A DNA stretch of 64,000 nt, taken from positions 197,555-261,554 of the forward strand of contig NZ_FQUM01000007.1 of the NCBI RefSeq assembly GCF_900129025.1. Direction: 5' to 3'. A program made the position numbers and the translations under genes. The notes below the pieces were generated by a model. The model saw nothing but the letters and a program-made list of their open reading frames with translations, was not told where the DNA came from and ran no database searches. Within the stretch, counting starts at the first letter, position 1; each line of letters begins with the position of its first letter. Below, one piece after another: positions 18,541 to 28,547 of the stretch. This DNA comes from Mariniphaga anaerophila. Its GTDB lineage: Bacteria > Bacteroidota > Bacteroidia > Bacteroidales > Prolixibacteraceae.

Positions 18541-18568
18541 CCCGCTTCGTTTTAAAAGCGGGTTTTTT
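18541..18568 (+). terminator. Rho-independent terminator after the DUF1080 gene
   Basis: CCCGCTT (18541-18547) pairs perfectly with AAGCGGG (18556-18562) over an 8-base loop, followed by six T. Confidence 0.88.
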
Positions 18569-18677
18569 ATTTTGAAAAAGAACCGGTTTTTTTGATTGTG
18601 GGTTTTTTGTTATCGTTTTTTTTGAATAAGTAGCAGGAAAACCGTTTTTTTGCACAAATCAATTTATTCTTTTTCGC

Positions 18678-19880
18678 ATGAATCAAAAAACCTTTCGTAA
18701 CCAGCTAACAGTGAAGAACACAGTGCTGGGCGTTCAGTTTCTTTTTGTCGCTTTTGGAGCCACCGTTTTAGTCCCTCTTTTAGTCGGAATCGATCCTTCG
18801 GTGGCATTGTTTACTGCCGGTGTCGGCACTCTTATATTTCATCTGATTACCCGGGGGCAGGTGCCTGTGTTCCTCGGAAGTAGCTTCGCTTTTATTGCCC
18901 CGATTATTGAAGCCACCAAACTTTACGGCTGGGCAGGAACTCTTTCCGGAATTATTGCGGTTGGCGTTGTATACGGCATTGTTTCCGTGTTGGTCAAAGC
19001 CCGCGGTATTACCTTTGTTGAAAGACTATTTCCTGCGGTTGTTGTCGGACCTGTTATTATGATTATCGGGTTGTCGCTCGCTTCGGCTGCCGTTGATATG
19101 GCAAAAACAGACTGGCCGCTTGCAGTAATTGCATTGGCAACAGCAATTACTGTGGTTATTTTCGGAAAAGGGATGGCCAAATTAATTCCGATTTTTATTG
19201 CAATTATTGTTGGTTACCTGGTTGCGGTAATCTGGGGAAAAGTAGATTACTCGGCCATTGCAGAAGCATCGTGGTTGACACTGCCCGAATTTACTGCACC
19301 TCAATTTAACTGGCAGGCAATTTTATATATGATTCCGGTTGCCATTGCTCCTATTATTGAACACGTTGGTGATATGTACGCGATTGGCGGCGTGTGCGAT
19401 AAAAACTTCATCGAAAAACCGGGGCTGAACCGCACGTTGCTGGGTGATGGAATTGCCACCGCCGTAGCAGGTTTTTTTGGCGGGGTGCCAAACACTACTT
19501 ATTCTGAAGTAACAGGTGCCATTACACTCACAAAAATTACCAATCCGTTTGTGTTGCGCATTGCAGCAATTACGGCCATTGTTTTTGCTTTCGTCGGAAA
19601 AATCAGCGGTTTCCTGAAAACCATTCCGCAAGCGGTGCTGGGTGGTATTATGTTGCTGTTGTTCGGAATGATTGCATCAATTGGTATCCGTTCGCTGGTC
19701 GATTCTAAAATTAATATGGGAGAAACCCGTAATCAGGTAATTGTATCGGTTGTACTTACCGTTGGTATAGGTGGAGCCATTATCGAATATGGAACTTTCT
19801 CTCTTGCCGGAATCGGACTTGCTGCATTGGTAGGAATTCTGCTGAATCTACTGCTACCTCAAACAAAAAAGGGAGAGTAA
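18678..19880 (+). CDS. uraA: Uracil/xanthine permease, NCS2 family
   Basis: A 400-residue inner-membrane nucleobase:cation symporter. The profile fits the 14-helix UraA fold, including the inverted-repeat halves; conserved stretches include FVAFGATVLVPLL (about 24-36), FLGSSFAFIAP (about 68-78), the substrate-site PIIEHVGDMYAIGG (about 222-235, with the acidic residue of helix 8) and GVPNTTYSEVTG (about 271-282, helix 10 site). These features favour uracil, as in UraA, although xanthine or other bases remain possible. It is monocistronic, framed by terminators on both sides. Confidence 0.9.
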   Translation: MNQKTFRNQLTVKNTVLGVQFLFVAFGATVLVPLLVGIDPSVALFTAGVGTLIFHLITRGQVPVFLGSSFAFIAPIIEATKLYGWAGTLSGIIAVGVVYGIVSVLVKARGITFVERLFPAVVVGPVIMIIGLSLASAAVDMAKTDWPLAVIALATAITVVIFGKGMAKLIPIFIAIIVGYLVAVIWGKVDYSAIAEASWLTLPEFTAPQFNWQAILYMIPVAIAPIIEHVGDMYAIGGVCDKNFIEKPGLNRTLLGDGIATAVAGFFGGVPNTTYSEVTGAITLTKITNPFVLRIAAITAIVFAFVGKISGFLKTIPQAVLGGIMLLLFGMIASIGIRSLVDSKINMGETRNQVIVSVVLTVGIGGAIIEYGTFSLAGIGLAALVGILLNLLLPQTKKGE

Positions 19881-19933
19881 TTTATAAAGAAATCTGACCG
19901 TTGTAGAGAGCTACTTAATGCTGTCTGCAATGT

Positions 19934-19983
19934 ATTCCGGCCATGACAGAGCACCTAATTCTGTTATGGCCGGAATATTTTTA
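19934..19983. terminator. Long stem terminator between convergent uraA and abgT genes
   Basis: Arms 19934-19950 and 19960-19976 pair over 17 positions with one G-U, around a 9-base loop. The T-rich tail (ATTTTTAG) lies on the plus side, so it serves uraA best; on the minus strand no T run follows. Confidence 0.75.
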
Positions 19984-20045
19984 GAGGTGTTCAGTCTGTT
20001 CAAAATTTATATTTGAGTTTTGATGTTTTTTTAAGGCAGGTAGAA

Positions 20046-21608
20046 CTATTTGATGAAAAGAGGTCCGTCTGGGCCCAAAGGAATTCCCAGCAGCATCCAC
20101 ACTACCAGCAGGGCAATCCACACCACTCCCATAATTAACGTATATGGAAGCATGGTGGAAATAATGGTTCCTATTCCGTAGCGTTTGTCGTATTTCTCCG
20201 CAAAGGTTACAATCAGTGCAAAATAGCTCATCATGGGCGTTATTAAGTTGGTTAGTGAGTCCCCAATACGAAAGGCGGCCTGCGTTAATCCCGGGTGATA
20301 TGGCGGGTCGATAAGCATAAGCATCGGAATAAAAACCGGCGCCATAATGGCCCATTTGGCAGAAGCGCTTCCCATAAACATATTGATGAAAGCCGAAAGG
20401 ATAACAAATCCCACAATTAGCGGAATGCCTGTTAGTCCAACACTTTGCAACGTGTTTGCTCCTTTTATCGCGAAAATAATTCCCAGGTTACTGTAGTTGA
20501 AAAAGTACACAAACTGGGCAGCAAAAAATACCAAAACAATGTACCCGCCCATGGTGCTCATGGATTTTCCAATGTGATGAGCCACGTCTTTGTCGTTTCT
20601 GACTGTGCCAACTGTAATGCCATAGGCCAGTGCCGGAAAAAAGAACATGAGCAAAATGCCGATGATGATAGCACGAAAAAACGGCGAGTGTAAAACAGAT
20701 CCTGATTCCGGATCGCGAAGCAGCCCGTTTTCTGGAATAACAGAAAGCGCCAGTAAAATCAGAGTAACCAACAGTGCCCATCCGGCATTGCGTAACCCTT
20801 TTTTCTCTTTGCGGGTGAGCTGCTCAATGGGCATCCGCTCAGCAGTGCCATTGTATGGGCCGAGCCGTGGTTCAACTATTTTTTCGGTAACCCACGTTCC
20901 GGTAATTAGTACCACAAAACTGGAGGCTATCATAAAATAGTAGTTTACTGCCGGGTTTACCACAATGTCGGGAATTATCATCTGTGCGGCAGACTCGGAA
21001 ATTCCCGCTAAAATCGGGTCAATGGATCCAATGAAAAAGTTAGCGCCGAATCCTCCGCTAACGCCTGTAAAAGCTGCGGCTAATCCCGCCATTGGGTGTC
21101 TGCCCAAAGCATGAAAAATCATTGCTCCCAGCGGAATCAAAATGACGTAACCTGCCTCCACTGCGAGCCCTGAAATTACACCTGCCAAAACGATGGCGGC
21201 AGTAATCATCCGTTTTGGCGCGCCCAGTACCAGCGCCCGTATCATGGTGTTAAACAGCCCGGAACCTTCGGCCGCACCAATACCAATCATCACTACCAAA
21301 ACATATCCCAGCGGAGGAAATTTCAGGAAGTTATGCAGAATGTTTTCATACATCCATCGTAATCCTTCGCCACTTACAAGGCTTTTGGCATAAATAGAGT
21401 GGCCATCCACGGGATGCTGGGCAGTGGTGCCTGCTATGTGTGCCAGCCACGAAATGAGCACAACCAGCAACGCCAGCCCGGCAAACAGAGTTGCTGGGTG
21501 CGGAAGCTTGTTTCCAACAACTTCCACGTAATCGAGCATACGCAGGAAGGACGATCGTTTGTTTTTTTTATTATTCTCCGGGGAATGGTTTGCGTTATTT
21601 TTTTTCAT
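20046..21608 (-). CDS. AbgT family transporter (aminobenzoyl-glutamate type)
   Basis: A 520-residue inner-membrane protein of the AbgT family, whose members import p-aminobenzoyl-glutamate or export sulfonamides. A hydrophilic lysine/asparagine-rich N-terminus (1-20) is followed by about eleven hydrophobic segments. Family features include the re-entrant loop GVSGGFGANFFIGSIDPILAGISE (about residues 183-206) and MGSASAKWAIMAPVFIPML near 421-439. Start ATG is clear. It follows the dipeptidase gene by 30 bases on the same strand, so hydrolysis of dipeptide-like substrates and transport may be coupled; this is inference. GltD-type or folate genes are not adjacent. Confidence 0.88.
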   Translation of the reverse strand: MKKNNANHSPENNKKNKRSSFLRMLDYVEVVGNKLPHPATLFAGLALLVVLISWLAHIAGTTAQHPVDGHSIYAKSLVSGEGLRWMYENILHNFLKFPPLGYVLVVMIGIGAAEGSGLFNTMIRALVLGAPKRMITAAIVLAGVISGLAVEAGYVILIPLGAMIFHALGRHPMAGLAAAFTGVSGGFGANFFIGSIDPILAGISESAAQMIIPDIVVNPAVNYYFMIASSFVVLITGTWVTEKIVEPRLGPYNGTAERMPIEQLTRKEKKGLRNAGWALLVTLILLALSVIPENGLLRDPESGSVLHSPFFRAIIIGILLMFFFPALAYGITVGTVRNDKDVAHHIGKSMSTMGGYIVLVFFAAQFVYFFNYSNLGIIFAIKGANTLQSVGLTGIPLIVGFVILSAFINMFMGSASAKWAIMAPVFIPMLMLIDPPYHPGLTQAAFRIGDSLTNLITPMMSYFALIVTFAEKYDKRYGIGTIISTMLPYTLIMGVVWIALLVVWMLLGIPLGPDGPLFIK

Positions 21609-21638
21609 AATCCTGTTCCTCGTAATGCTCTTTTGTTT

Positions 21639-23384
21639 TTATTCTGATTTCGGGTAAACAAACCGGTCGCCGGTATTTTTAATCACATCTTCTTTCCATT
21701 GGTCGGAATATCCCGGAAAGGATGGCGGTTGTGGGTATCCCCAGGAATTGCGCAGAAAGCGACCGTTCTCTTCCTGTTTTCGGTTGCCGTCCAAATATTT
21801 TACCAGCAGGAAATCACCCAGTTCTTTCCAGCGTTTGAGGGTAGTCTCACCCATATTGCACGAATAATCTGTCAGAAATTCGCGGGCCAGGTTTTTGTCC
21901 GTTTCCCAAAGCTTAAGCGCTGCGGCATCAACTCCCGGTACATATTGTGCAAATTTGGTTTCTAACTCATTTTGTACTTTTCTAACGTCGGGCATCACGC
22001 GGTTGTAAAATAAATAGGCGAAATGAGCTACCCGGTTAAAAACCCAGAAAGCCGCATCTTCTTTGTAGTCGAGAATGTCTCCGTATCCTTCGGCCCAGGT
22101 GTACGGTACCCGGTTAATTCCGCAGTAAAAAGGAACATAAACTGTGATACCGGCATCGTCTACTCCAAACCAGTTGATTCCTCCGATGGGGTCGGGCAGC
22201 CAGTTGCGCATTTGTGCAATAAACGAAAACCCGGTTTGTTGGGTGGCTGTAGTTCGTTCGTTAAAATATTCTTCCCCGTTGTGTTCCCAGGTAAGTCCGC
22301 GCCAACGGTAGGGTAATCCAAACGGTCCGGCGCCGGCATCTTTTGCCATATCCAGGTCAGTGCCTTGCAGATGATCGCGCTTAAAAGTCATTAAGTCTTG
22401 CGGAGTCAGTTTTCGATTTGGTTTTATGAATAAAGGCATCCGCCCGGAGTCCAGGTTCTCTCCGGTTGCGTACTCCCAGTAATCTTCCATTCCGCCTGAA
22501 ATGTGATTGAACATGCTCCAAACACGAAGTTCGCAGAAACGCGCAGCGCCGAAATCCAGGGGGGCGTAAACATCGCTAAAACTGAAATCGGTATCCTTCC
22601 CGTTAAAATAGTTTTGCTCCCGCGCAAAGGAAACTACGTCGTGGGCATAAACCACTTCTATGCCGGGACTGAATATTTTGTCCAGGTTTTTACTGCTGAT
22701 GCTTTTATTGCCGTCTTCTTTTGGAAATTGTGTAATGCGCGCATGGTTGGCATGTGCTGAAACGTACCCGTCGGGGATGCGAACAGCGACCCAAACAGCG
22801 CCTTTGCGTGCGTTAAATTGTTCTCCGGTTTTTCTGTCGTTTTTCAAGTCGGTTCCTTTGCCAACCAGTTCCATAATCCACACTTCGTTGGGGTCGCCAA
22901 TTGAAAAAGACTCGCCTGAACTTGCGTATCCGTATTCAGCAATTAACTCTGCAATGACCTTGATTGCTTCCCGGGCAGTTTTTGCGCGCTGGGTTGCAAG
23001 AAACATCAGCGCCGCGTAATCCATGAGGCCGGTGGTGTCAACAAGTTCGTTACGTCCTCCAAAGGTTGTTTCGCCAATTGCCAGTTGGTGTTCATTCATA
23101 AAACCAACGGTTTGGTAGGTGTAGGGAACCTGTGGAATTTGTCCGAGTGGCTCTGCCGTACTGCGGTCGTATATGGTAACCATGCTGCCTTCGGGCCAAT
23201 GTGTTGCCGGGCTGAAATACAGTTCGCCATACCTGATGTGCGAATCGGCGGCGTAAGAAATCATGGTGGAGCCGTCGGCCGATGCTCCTCTTGTTACCAA
23301 AAAATTGGTGCAGGCATTTATTGGTGAGCTGTATACTCCCAAAAGAATAATCAGTAAGAGACTGATGTGAGTGTATGTTTTCAT
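21639..23384 (-). CDS. C69 family dipeptidase (Ntn hydrolase)
   Basis: A 581-residue exported dipeptidase. I start at ATG 23384; a TTG at 23402 would add six residues before the signal. The signal peptide ends just before Cys25 (CTNFLVTRG), which would become the N-terminal nucleophile after cleavage, the hallmark of the C69 Ntn-hydrolase family. Further conserved blocks: SYAADSHIRYGEL (about 44-56), NEHQLAIGETTFGG (about 92-105) and GESFSIGDPNEVWIMEL (about 151-167). It probably acts in the periplasm on dipeptides. It is followed after 30 bases by an AbgT transporter, suggesting an operon. A terminator separates it from uvrA upstream. Confidence 0.9.
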   Translation of the reverse strand: MKTYTHISLLLIILLGVYSSPINACTNFLVTRGASADGSTMISYAADSHIRYGELYFSPATHWPEGSMVTIYDRSTAEPLGQIPQVPYTYQTVGFMNEHQLAIGETTFGGRNELVDTTGLMDYAALMFLATQRAKTAREAIKVIAELIAEYGYASSGESFSIGDPNEVWIMELVGKGTDLKNDRKTGEQFNARKGAVWVAVRIPDGYVSAHANHARITQFPKEDGNKSISSKNLDKIFSPGIEVVYAHDVVSFAREQNYFNGKDTDFSFSDVYAPLDFGAARFCELRVWSMFNHISGGMEDYWEYATGENLDSGRMPLFIKPNRKLTPQDLMTFKRDHLQGTDLDMAKDAGAGPFGLPYRWRGLTWEHNGEEYFNERTTATQQTGFSFIAQMRNWLPDPIGGINWFGVDDAGITVYVPFYCGINRVPYTWAEGYGDILDYKEDAAFWVFNRVAHFAYLFYNRVMPDVRKVQNELETKFAQYVPGVDAAALKLWETDKNLAREFLTDYSCNMGETTLKRWKELGDFLLVKYLDGNRKQEENGRFLRNSWGYPQPPSFPGYSDQWKEDVIKNTGDRFVYPKSE

Positions 23385-23443
23385 AAAATATTGTTTTTGC
23401 AAGTGGTCGAATGATTTTGAGTTGTGTTGTCAATTGAGCTTTG

Positions 23444-23477
23444 CAAATTCATTGTTTTTCGCTGTGGTATTTACAAA
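23444..23477 (-). promoter_or_regulatory. Candidate promoter for the dipeptidase/AbgT operon
   Basis: On the minus strand TTTG (23477-23474), 22 bases, then TGAATTTG (23451-23444), one mismatch from the Bacteroidota -7 consensus TAnnTTTG. The gene starts 60 bases downstream. Confidence 0.3.
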
Positions 23478-23516
23478 TGATTTTAAAAAAATGTTGGCTG
23501 AAATTCAGCGGTTTCA

Positions 23517-23544
23517 AATAAAAAAAAAGTCCCTAAAACGGGAC
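23517..23544 (-). terminator. Rho-independent terminator after uvrA
   Basis: On the minus strand GTCCC (23544-23540), six bases, GGGAC (23533-23529), then a T run of about ten. It lies 130 bases past the uvrA stop. Confidence 0.75.
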
Positions 23545-23676
23545 GTATGCAAAAATAATTAAAATGGCGAAACCTCCAAATACGGACACAGTTGTGCCTG
23601 TTTTTTAGAAAAACTGACAGAGTAGGATGACAACCGGTTTTGCTAAAAGTCTGTTCTTGATATTGTAGATGCAGTG

Positions 23677-26475
23677 TTACAACTTTTCTTTCAGCGCTTC
23701 TCCGGTATACGAATTTTCTTGTTTAACCAAATCTTCGGGCGTGCCGGCAAAAATGAGTTCGCCGCCTTTGTCGCCACCTTCCGGACCCAGGTCAATAATC
23801 CAGTCTGCAGATTTGATGACTTCCAGGTTGTGCTCAATAACAATAATGGAATGCCCGCGCGAAATAAGCGCATTAAAGGAATCGAGCAATTTACGGATGT
23901 CGTGAAAATGTAAGCCTGTGGTGGGCTCATCGAAAATGAACAGCGTAGGGCTGTCTTTTTCCTGCGCCAGAAATGAAGCCAGTTTTACGCGTTGGCTTTC
24001 GCCTCCGGAAAGCGTGCTCGACGACTGGCCCAGCTTTATGTACCCTAATCCGACATCCTGCAACGGGCGAAGACGTTTTACAATCTTTTTCTCAGTGGAA
24101 GTTTTTCCTACAGAGAACAGTTCTACGGCTTCGTTTACAGTCAGGTTCAGAATATCGTCGATGTTCTTTCCTTTGTACTTAACGTCCAGAATATCCTCTT
24201 TAAACCGTTTTCCTCCGCAGCTTTCGCAAACCAGATAAACATCGGCCAAAAATTGCATTTCAACCTTTATGGTTCCTTCTCCCTGGCATTCGTCACAGCG
24301 TCCGCCATCTACGTTGAACGAAAAATGCGATGGTTTCAGTCCCTGTATTTTTGCAGCCTGTTGGTCGGCATACAGTTTTCTGATTTCGTCGTATGCTTTC
24401 AGGTAGGTAACCGGATTGGAACGCGACGATTTTCCTATGGGGTTCTGGTCTATGAATTCGACCGAAGACAGCATTTTGAAGTCGCCTCTCACAGCATCGT
24501 GCTGCCCGGTTCTTTCTCCGTATCCGCCGAGTAACTTGGTTAGTGCCGGGAACAGAATTTTTGACACCAACGACGATTTTCCGGAGCCGCTTACGCCGGT
24601 AATAACAGTTAGCGTGTTTAGCGGCAGTTTTACATTGAGGTTTTTGAGGTTGTTCTCGCGTGCGCCCAATATTTCAATAAAGTTACTCCATTTCCGCCGC
24701 TGTGCTGGCACTTCAATCTTTTCGATTCCTGTGAGGTACTTTGTGGTGAGGCTTTCTGGTTTTTTTGCAAGTTCTTCGTGGTTCCCCTGAAAAACAACCT
24801 CGCCACCGTGCTGGCCGGCAAAAGGACCGATGTCGATGACCTGATCTGCCGCGCGGATAATTTCTTCGTCGTGCTCCACTACAAAAACGGTATTGCCAAT
24901 TTTTTGCAGCTTTTTTAAAACTTTAATAAGTCGTTGTGTGTCGCGCGAGTGCAGTCCAATGCTGGGTTCGTCCAGAATGTACAGAGAGCCGACCAAGCTG
25001 CTGCCCAGCGAAGTTGCCAGGTTTATTCGTTGCGATTCGCCTCCCGAAAGAGTTGATGAAAGCCGGTTCAGCGTAAGGTATCCCAGTCCGACGTCGCAAA
25101 GGAAAGTAAGCCTGTTCTTTATTTCGATGAGGATGCGTTTTGCAATTTCCTGTTCGTGTTTGTCTAATTGTAATCCTTCAAAAAATGCTCTCAGTTCAGC
25201 AACCGGCGTTAACACCAGCTCCTGCAACGACATGCCGGCTACTTTTACGTAACCCGCCTCTTTTTTTAGTCGTGTCCCTTTGCAGTCGGGGCAGGTGGTT
25301 TTTCCCCGGTAGCGCGACAACATTACGCGGTATTGGATTTTGTAGCTTTTTTCTTCCAGGTATTTGAAAAAACGGTTCAGCCCTTTAAAGTATTTGTTGC
25401 CGGTCCACAACAAGCTTTTCTGGTCTGGCGATAATTCAAAATACGGTTTGTGAATTGGAAATCCGAATTGGTCTGCCGAATAAATGAGACGATCTTTCCA
25501 TTTGCTCATTTTTTCGCCCCGCCAGCAAACAATGGCATCCTGGTAAATGGATAGTGATTTATTGGGAATAACCAGGTCTTCATCAATCCCAATTATTTTC
25601 CCGTAACCTTCGCAGGTCGGACAGGCGCCCACCGGGCTGTTAAAACTGAATGTGTGGACAGTTGGCTCTTCAAATTCAATTCCGTCGGCTTCAAAACGAT
25701 TAGAAAAATTGCGGGTGATTATTTCGTCGTTATTGAACACTTTAACAACGCATTCGCCATTCCCCTCGTAGAACGCGGTTTGCACCGAGTCGGCAATCCG
25801 GCTGTGAGTGTCTTTGTCGGTTTGAACGGCCACGCGGTCGATGATGACATGGCATTGGCCACTGCAGAAATTATTTTCCCCTGCTTCTATCAGCTCGTCA
25901 ATTCGTTTTACGTCGTTGTTTACTTCAAGTCGGGAGAACCCCTGTTGCATCAGTAGTTCTGCCTCTTCCAGAAGGGTTCTTCCGTTTTTTTGTTTCAGCG
26001 GAGAAAGAATCATTGCCCTGGTGTTTTCCGGAAAAGAGAAAATAAAATCTACCACATCGGTAACAGAATGCCGGGTAACTTCTTTTCCTGAAACAGGCGA
26101 AATTGTTTTTCCAATCCGGGCGAACAAGAGTTTCAGGTAATCGTAAATTTCGGTGGAAGTTCCTACAGTAGATCGCGGATTACGCGTGTTTACTTTTTGT
26201 TCGATGGCAATGGCCGGCGGAATGCCTTTGATGAAATCTACTTCGGGTTTGTTTATGCGGCCTAAAAACTGCCGGGCGTACGACGACAAACTCTCAACAT
26301 AGCGCCGTTGCCCTTCGGCAAAAAGCGTGTCGAAAGCCAGGGACGATTTTCCCGAACCGGAGACTCCGGTAACTACTACGAATTTGTTCAGGGGGATTTT
26401 TAGGCTTATATTTTTGAGGTTGTGAACCCTTGCGTGGTGTATTTCAATAAATTTTTCTGCTTTATTTTGAGGCAT
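23677..26475 (-). CDS. uvrA: Excinuclease ABC subunit A
   Basis: Damage-recognition ATPase of nucleotide excision repair, acting with UvrB. The 932-residue protein has two ABC modules: Walker [10 protein letters not shown] near residues 37-45 and again near 622-632; signatures LSGGESQR near 473 and 821; zinc-binding CxxC pairs in the signature-domain inserts (CPDCKG near 395, and CDECQG paired with CESCGG near 720-750). The UvrB-interaction and damage-binding inserts are present, and the length is that of full UvrA, so I do not call it a UvrA2 paralogue. It is transcribed alone, divergent from a sigma factor gene. Confidence 0.96.
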   Translation of the reverse strand: MPQNKAEKFIEIHHARVHNLKNISLKIPLNKFVVVTGVSGSGKSSLAFDTLFAEGQRRYVESLSSYARQFLGRINKPEVDFIKGIPPAIAIEQKVNTRNPRSTVGTSTEIYDYLKLLFARIGKTISPVSGKEVTRHSVTDVVDFIFSFPENTRAMILSPLKQKNGRTLLEEAELLMQQGFSRLEVNNDVKRIDELIEAGENNFCSGQCHVIIDRVAVQTDKDTHSRIADSVQTAFYEGNGECVVKVFNNDEIITRNFSNRFEADGIEFEEPTVHTFSFNSPVGACPTCEGYGKIIGIDEDLVIPNKSLSIYQDAIVCWRGEKMSKWKDRLIYSADQFGFPIHKPYFELSPDQKSLLWTGNKYFKGLNRFFKYLEEKSYKIQYRVMLSRYRGKTTCPDCKGTRLKKEAGYVKVAGMSLQELVLTPVAELRAFFEGLQLDKHEQEIAKRILIEIKNRLTFLCDVGLGYLTLNRLSSTLSGGESQRINLATSLGSSLVGSLYILDEPSIGLHSRDTQRLIKVLKKLQKIGNTVFVVEHDEEIIRAADQVIDIGPFAGQHGGEVVFQGNHEELAKKPESLTTKYLTGIEKIEVPAQRRKWSNFIEILGARENNLKNLNVKLPLNTLTVITGVSGSGKSSLVSKILFPALTKLLGGYGERTGQHDAVRGDFKMLSSVEFIDQNPIGKSSRSNPVTYLKAYDEIRKLYADQQAAKIQGLKPSHFSFNVDGGRCDECQGEGTIKVEMQFLADVYLVCESCGGKRFKEDILDVKYKGKNIDDILNLTVNEAVELFSVGKTSTEKKIVKRLRPLQDVGLGYIKLGQSSSTLSGGESQRVKLASFLAQEKDSPTLFIFDEPTTGLHFHDIRKLLDSFNALISRGHSIIVIEHNLEVIKSADWIIDLGPEGGDKGGELIFAGTPEDLVKQENSYTGEALKEKL

Positions 26476-26549
26476 GGGCTATATGCTGTTCGTGTAAAAT
26501 TGTTAAAAAAACTTGTATATATCAGTAAAATATCTCATTTTTACCCGTA

Positions 26550-26577
26550 CAAAATTAATAAATAGTTTTACTTCAAT
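26550..26577 (-). promoter_or_regulatory. Candidate uvrA promoter
   Basis: On the minus strand TAATTTTG (26557-26550) matches the -7 consensus TAnnTTTG exactly; an ATTG lies 16 bases further upstream (26577-26574), closer than usual for the -33 box. The implied leader is about 70 bases. Confidence 0.35.
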
Positions 26578-26634
26578 CTAAAATTGACGCCTATCGGGAA
26601 AATTTACTTTTTGTTTACAATTAAATAGAAGGTA

Positions 26635-27228
26635 ATGTTCAGGACAAATGCACTGAGCGACAATGAGCTCGTTCAACGTTTTATCGAAGGCGATCAAAAT
26701 TCACTTGAATTTTTAATTCACCGCCATAAAAGCAGGGTGTATTCGTATATCTTGTTGATAGTGAAAAATCAGGAACTTGCGGAAGATATTTTTCAGGAAA
26801 CATTTATAAAAGTCATACGTTCGCTCAAAAGAGGAAAGTATGTGGAGAACGGAAAGTTTGTTTCCTGGGTTTTGCGCATTTCGCACAATCTGATTATCGA
26901 CCATTTCAGAAGGGAGAAACTTCAGGGAACCATTTCCAATGACAGTACTGAAGTGGATATTTTTAATTCGCAAAAGTTTTCTGATTTTACCATTGAAGAC
27001 GAGATGGTGTACAGTCAGATTTTGAGCGAAGTAAAAGAGCTGGTAAAAGAGCTTCCCGACGATCAGCAGCAGGTAATTTATATGCGGCATTACATGGATC
27101 TCAGTTTTAAGGAAATTGCCGAGCAAACAGGAGTTAGCATAAATACTGCCTTGGGGCGTATGCGTTACGCATTGATTAACCTGCGTAAATTGATTAAACA
27201 GAAAAATCTGGAATTGACGCGGATTTAA
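26635..27228 (+). CDS. RNA polymerase sigma factor, sigma-70/ECF type
   Basis: A 197-residue sigma factor. Region 2 covers about residues 15-95, with the core-binding and -10-recognising DIFQETFIKVIRSL and WVLRISHNLIIDHFRR; region 4 covers about 135-190, with the helix-turn-helix FKEIAEQTGVSINTALGRMRYA. There is no sigma-1 or sigma-3 domain, as in ECF factors. No membrane anti-sigma (FecR-like) gene follows; instead a 76-residue protein starts 60 bases downstream. The regulon is unknown. The start codon is an ATG with no alternatives nearby. Confidence 0.93.
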   Translation: MFRTNALSDNELVQRFIEGDQNSLEFLIHRHKSRVYSYILLIVKNQELAEDIFQETFIKVIRSLKRGKYVENGKFVSWVLRISHNLIIDHFRREKLQGTISNDSTEVDIFNSQKFSDFTIEDEMVYSQILSEVKELVKELPDDQQQVIYMRHYMDLSFKEIAEQTGVSINTALGRMRYALINLRKLIKQKNLELTRI

Positions 27229-27288
27229 CACTTCTTAACACAATAACGGTAAGGGTGGAGGCGTTCTCTTGTAAATAATTTACTAAGA

Positions 27289-27519
27289 ATGCCTATGATG
27301 AAAAATTCTACCTTGTTATTTGTTTTCAAAAAATTTTATCAAAATTCAGTCGAGAGTTCCAATATTCAAAGGAATGTAGCTGAAACTGATTTGTTTGAAA
27401 TGAAAAGTGCAGTTTTTAATCCATCTGTGCAATCAATCCAAAAAATATTGGATTTTGCCCGCGCCTACGATGTTGTTGAAACCGAAGCGACAGGGTATGT
27501 GGAGATGATTTTAAATTAA
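27289..27519 (+). CDS. Small conserved protein downstream of the sigma factor
   Basis: A 76-residue hydrophilic protein without membrane segments. The C-terminal half (NPSVQSIQKILDFARAYDVVET) is predicted helical and ends with a short strand-like YVEMIL. I recall similar short proteins after sigma factor genes in Bacteroidota, but assign no function. The position suggests a cotranscribed regulator of the sigma factor; this is inference. A terminator follows after 23 bases. ATG codons at 27289, 27295 and 27298 are all possible starts. Confidence 0.65.
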   Translation: MPMMKNSTLLFVFKKFYQNSVESSNIQRNVAETDLFEMKSAVFNPSVQSIQKILDFARAYDVVETEATGYVEMILN

Positions 27520-27542
27520 AAAGAAATTTTTTTTGAGAAAAG

Positions 27543-27570
27543 AGGCGTCCGATGAGACGTCTTTTTTTTG
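27543..27570 (+). terminator. Rho-independent terminator after the sigma-factor operon
   Basis: AGGCGTC (27543-27549) pairs with GACGTCT (27556-27562, one G-U) over a 6-base loop, followed by eight T. Confidence 0.82.
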
Positions 27571-27610
27571 CTCTTTTTTGCAGTGTCAGGGTGCGGATTA
27601 AATTTTTTTG

Positions 27611-27618
27611 TATATTTG
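27611..27618 (+). promoter_or_regulatory. Candidate -7 element for the SPFH operon
   Basis: TATATTTG matches TAnnTTTG exactly, 38 bases before the SPFH start. No -33 TTTG at the usual spacing. Confidence 0.35.
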
Positions 27619-27656
27619 ATATCATTTTAATATCAATTTAGTTTAAATTTAATGTC

Positions 27657-28505
27657 ATGGAAAAAGAATATAAAGGATTGTCTGGTTACTTGTTCGTTTT
27701 TCTGGAATTGCTCATTTTGGTATTTGTTGTTTTTGGTTTTATGAGAGGAATGGTGGTTCCCTCTGTGGTTTCGATAGCTTTATTTATTTTAATCGCTCCG
27801 GGGTTCACTGTAGTGGATCCGAATCAGAGTTGTGTGATGGTGCTGTTTGGCGCTTACCGCGGAACCATTAAAGTGAATGGTTTTTATTGGGTAAACCCGT
27901 TTTTCTCCAAGAAGAAGATTTCGTTGCGCGCGCGTAATTTCGACAGCGAACCCATTAAGGTGAACGACAAGCTGGGGAATCCCATTATGATTGGATTGGT
28001 GCTGGTTTGGAAGGTAGAGGAAACTTATCGTGCTGCTTTCGGGGTAAACGAATATGAAAACTTTGTGGTGGTGCAGAGTGAGGCAGCTTTGCGTAAGCTG
28101 GCCGGGCTTTATCCTTACGATAACATTGAAGACGAAAAGGCCAAGGTAACTCTTCGGGAAAGTACCGAGGAGGTAAATGATCAACTGGAAAAAGAGATAA
28201 GGGAACGGCTTGAAATTGCCGGGGTTCATGTTATTGAAGCGCGTATAAATTATATCGCTTATGCCCAGGAAATTGCCCGCGCAATGTTAAAACGGCAACA
28301 GGCCACGGCAATTGTAGCCGCACGGTTTAAAATTGTTGAAGGCGCAGTGAGCATGGTAGAGATGGCGTTAGACGAACTAAGCAGCAAGGAGATAGTGAAT
28401 CTGGACGAAGAGAAAAAAGCTGCAATGGTGAGTAATCTGATGGTGGTTTTGTGTGGCGACAGAGATGCTGCCCCTGTTGTGAATACAGGAACATTGTATC
28501 AGTAA
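27657..28505 (+). CDS. SPFH (Band 7/prohibitin-like) domain membrane protein
   Basis: A 282-residue protein of the stomatin/prohibitin/flotillin group. Two N-terminal hydrophobic segments (about 10-28 and 31-48) anchor it, followed by the SPFH domain (about 50-220) with GFYWVNPFF near 79-87 and a run of charged helices rich in Glu and Arg (about 170-215). The C-terminal region (KRQQATAIVAARFKIVEGAV) is typical. Such proteins form membrane rings or microdomains. It is followed by a ribbon-helix-helix protein and a zinc-ribbon protein, forming a compact trio; the partner relationship is inferred from spacing only. Confidence 0.9.
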   Translation: MEKEYKGLSGYLFVFLELLILVFVVFGFMRGMVVPSVVSIALFILIAPGFTVVDPNQSCVMVLFGAYRGTIKVNGFYWVNPFFSKKKISLRARNFDSEPIKVNDKLGNPIMIGLVLVWKVEETYRAAFGVNEYENFVVVQSEAALRKLAGLYPYDNIEDEKAKVTLRESTEEVNDQLEKEIRERLEIAGVHVIEARINYIAYAQEIARAMLKRQQATAIVAARFKIVEGAVSMVEMALDELSSKEIVNLDEEKKAAMVSNLMVVLCGDRDAAPVVNTGTLYQ

Positions 28506-28547
28506 TTTGCGGGGTTGGAAAAATCATGAAAGAGAGGTTGTTTTTTG

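Noticed and set aside
23385-23402. TTG start for the C69 dipeptidase
   Set aside because: ATG at 23384 opens directly into a normal signal peptide.
23489-23515. Palindrome GCTGAAATTCAGC as an operator for uvrA or the dipeptidase
   Set aside because: A single short palindrome in AT-rich DNA, not placed at either promoter.
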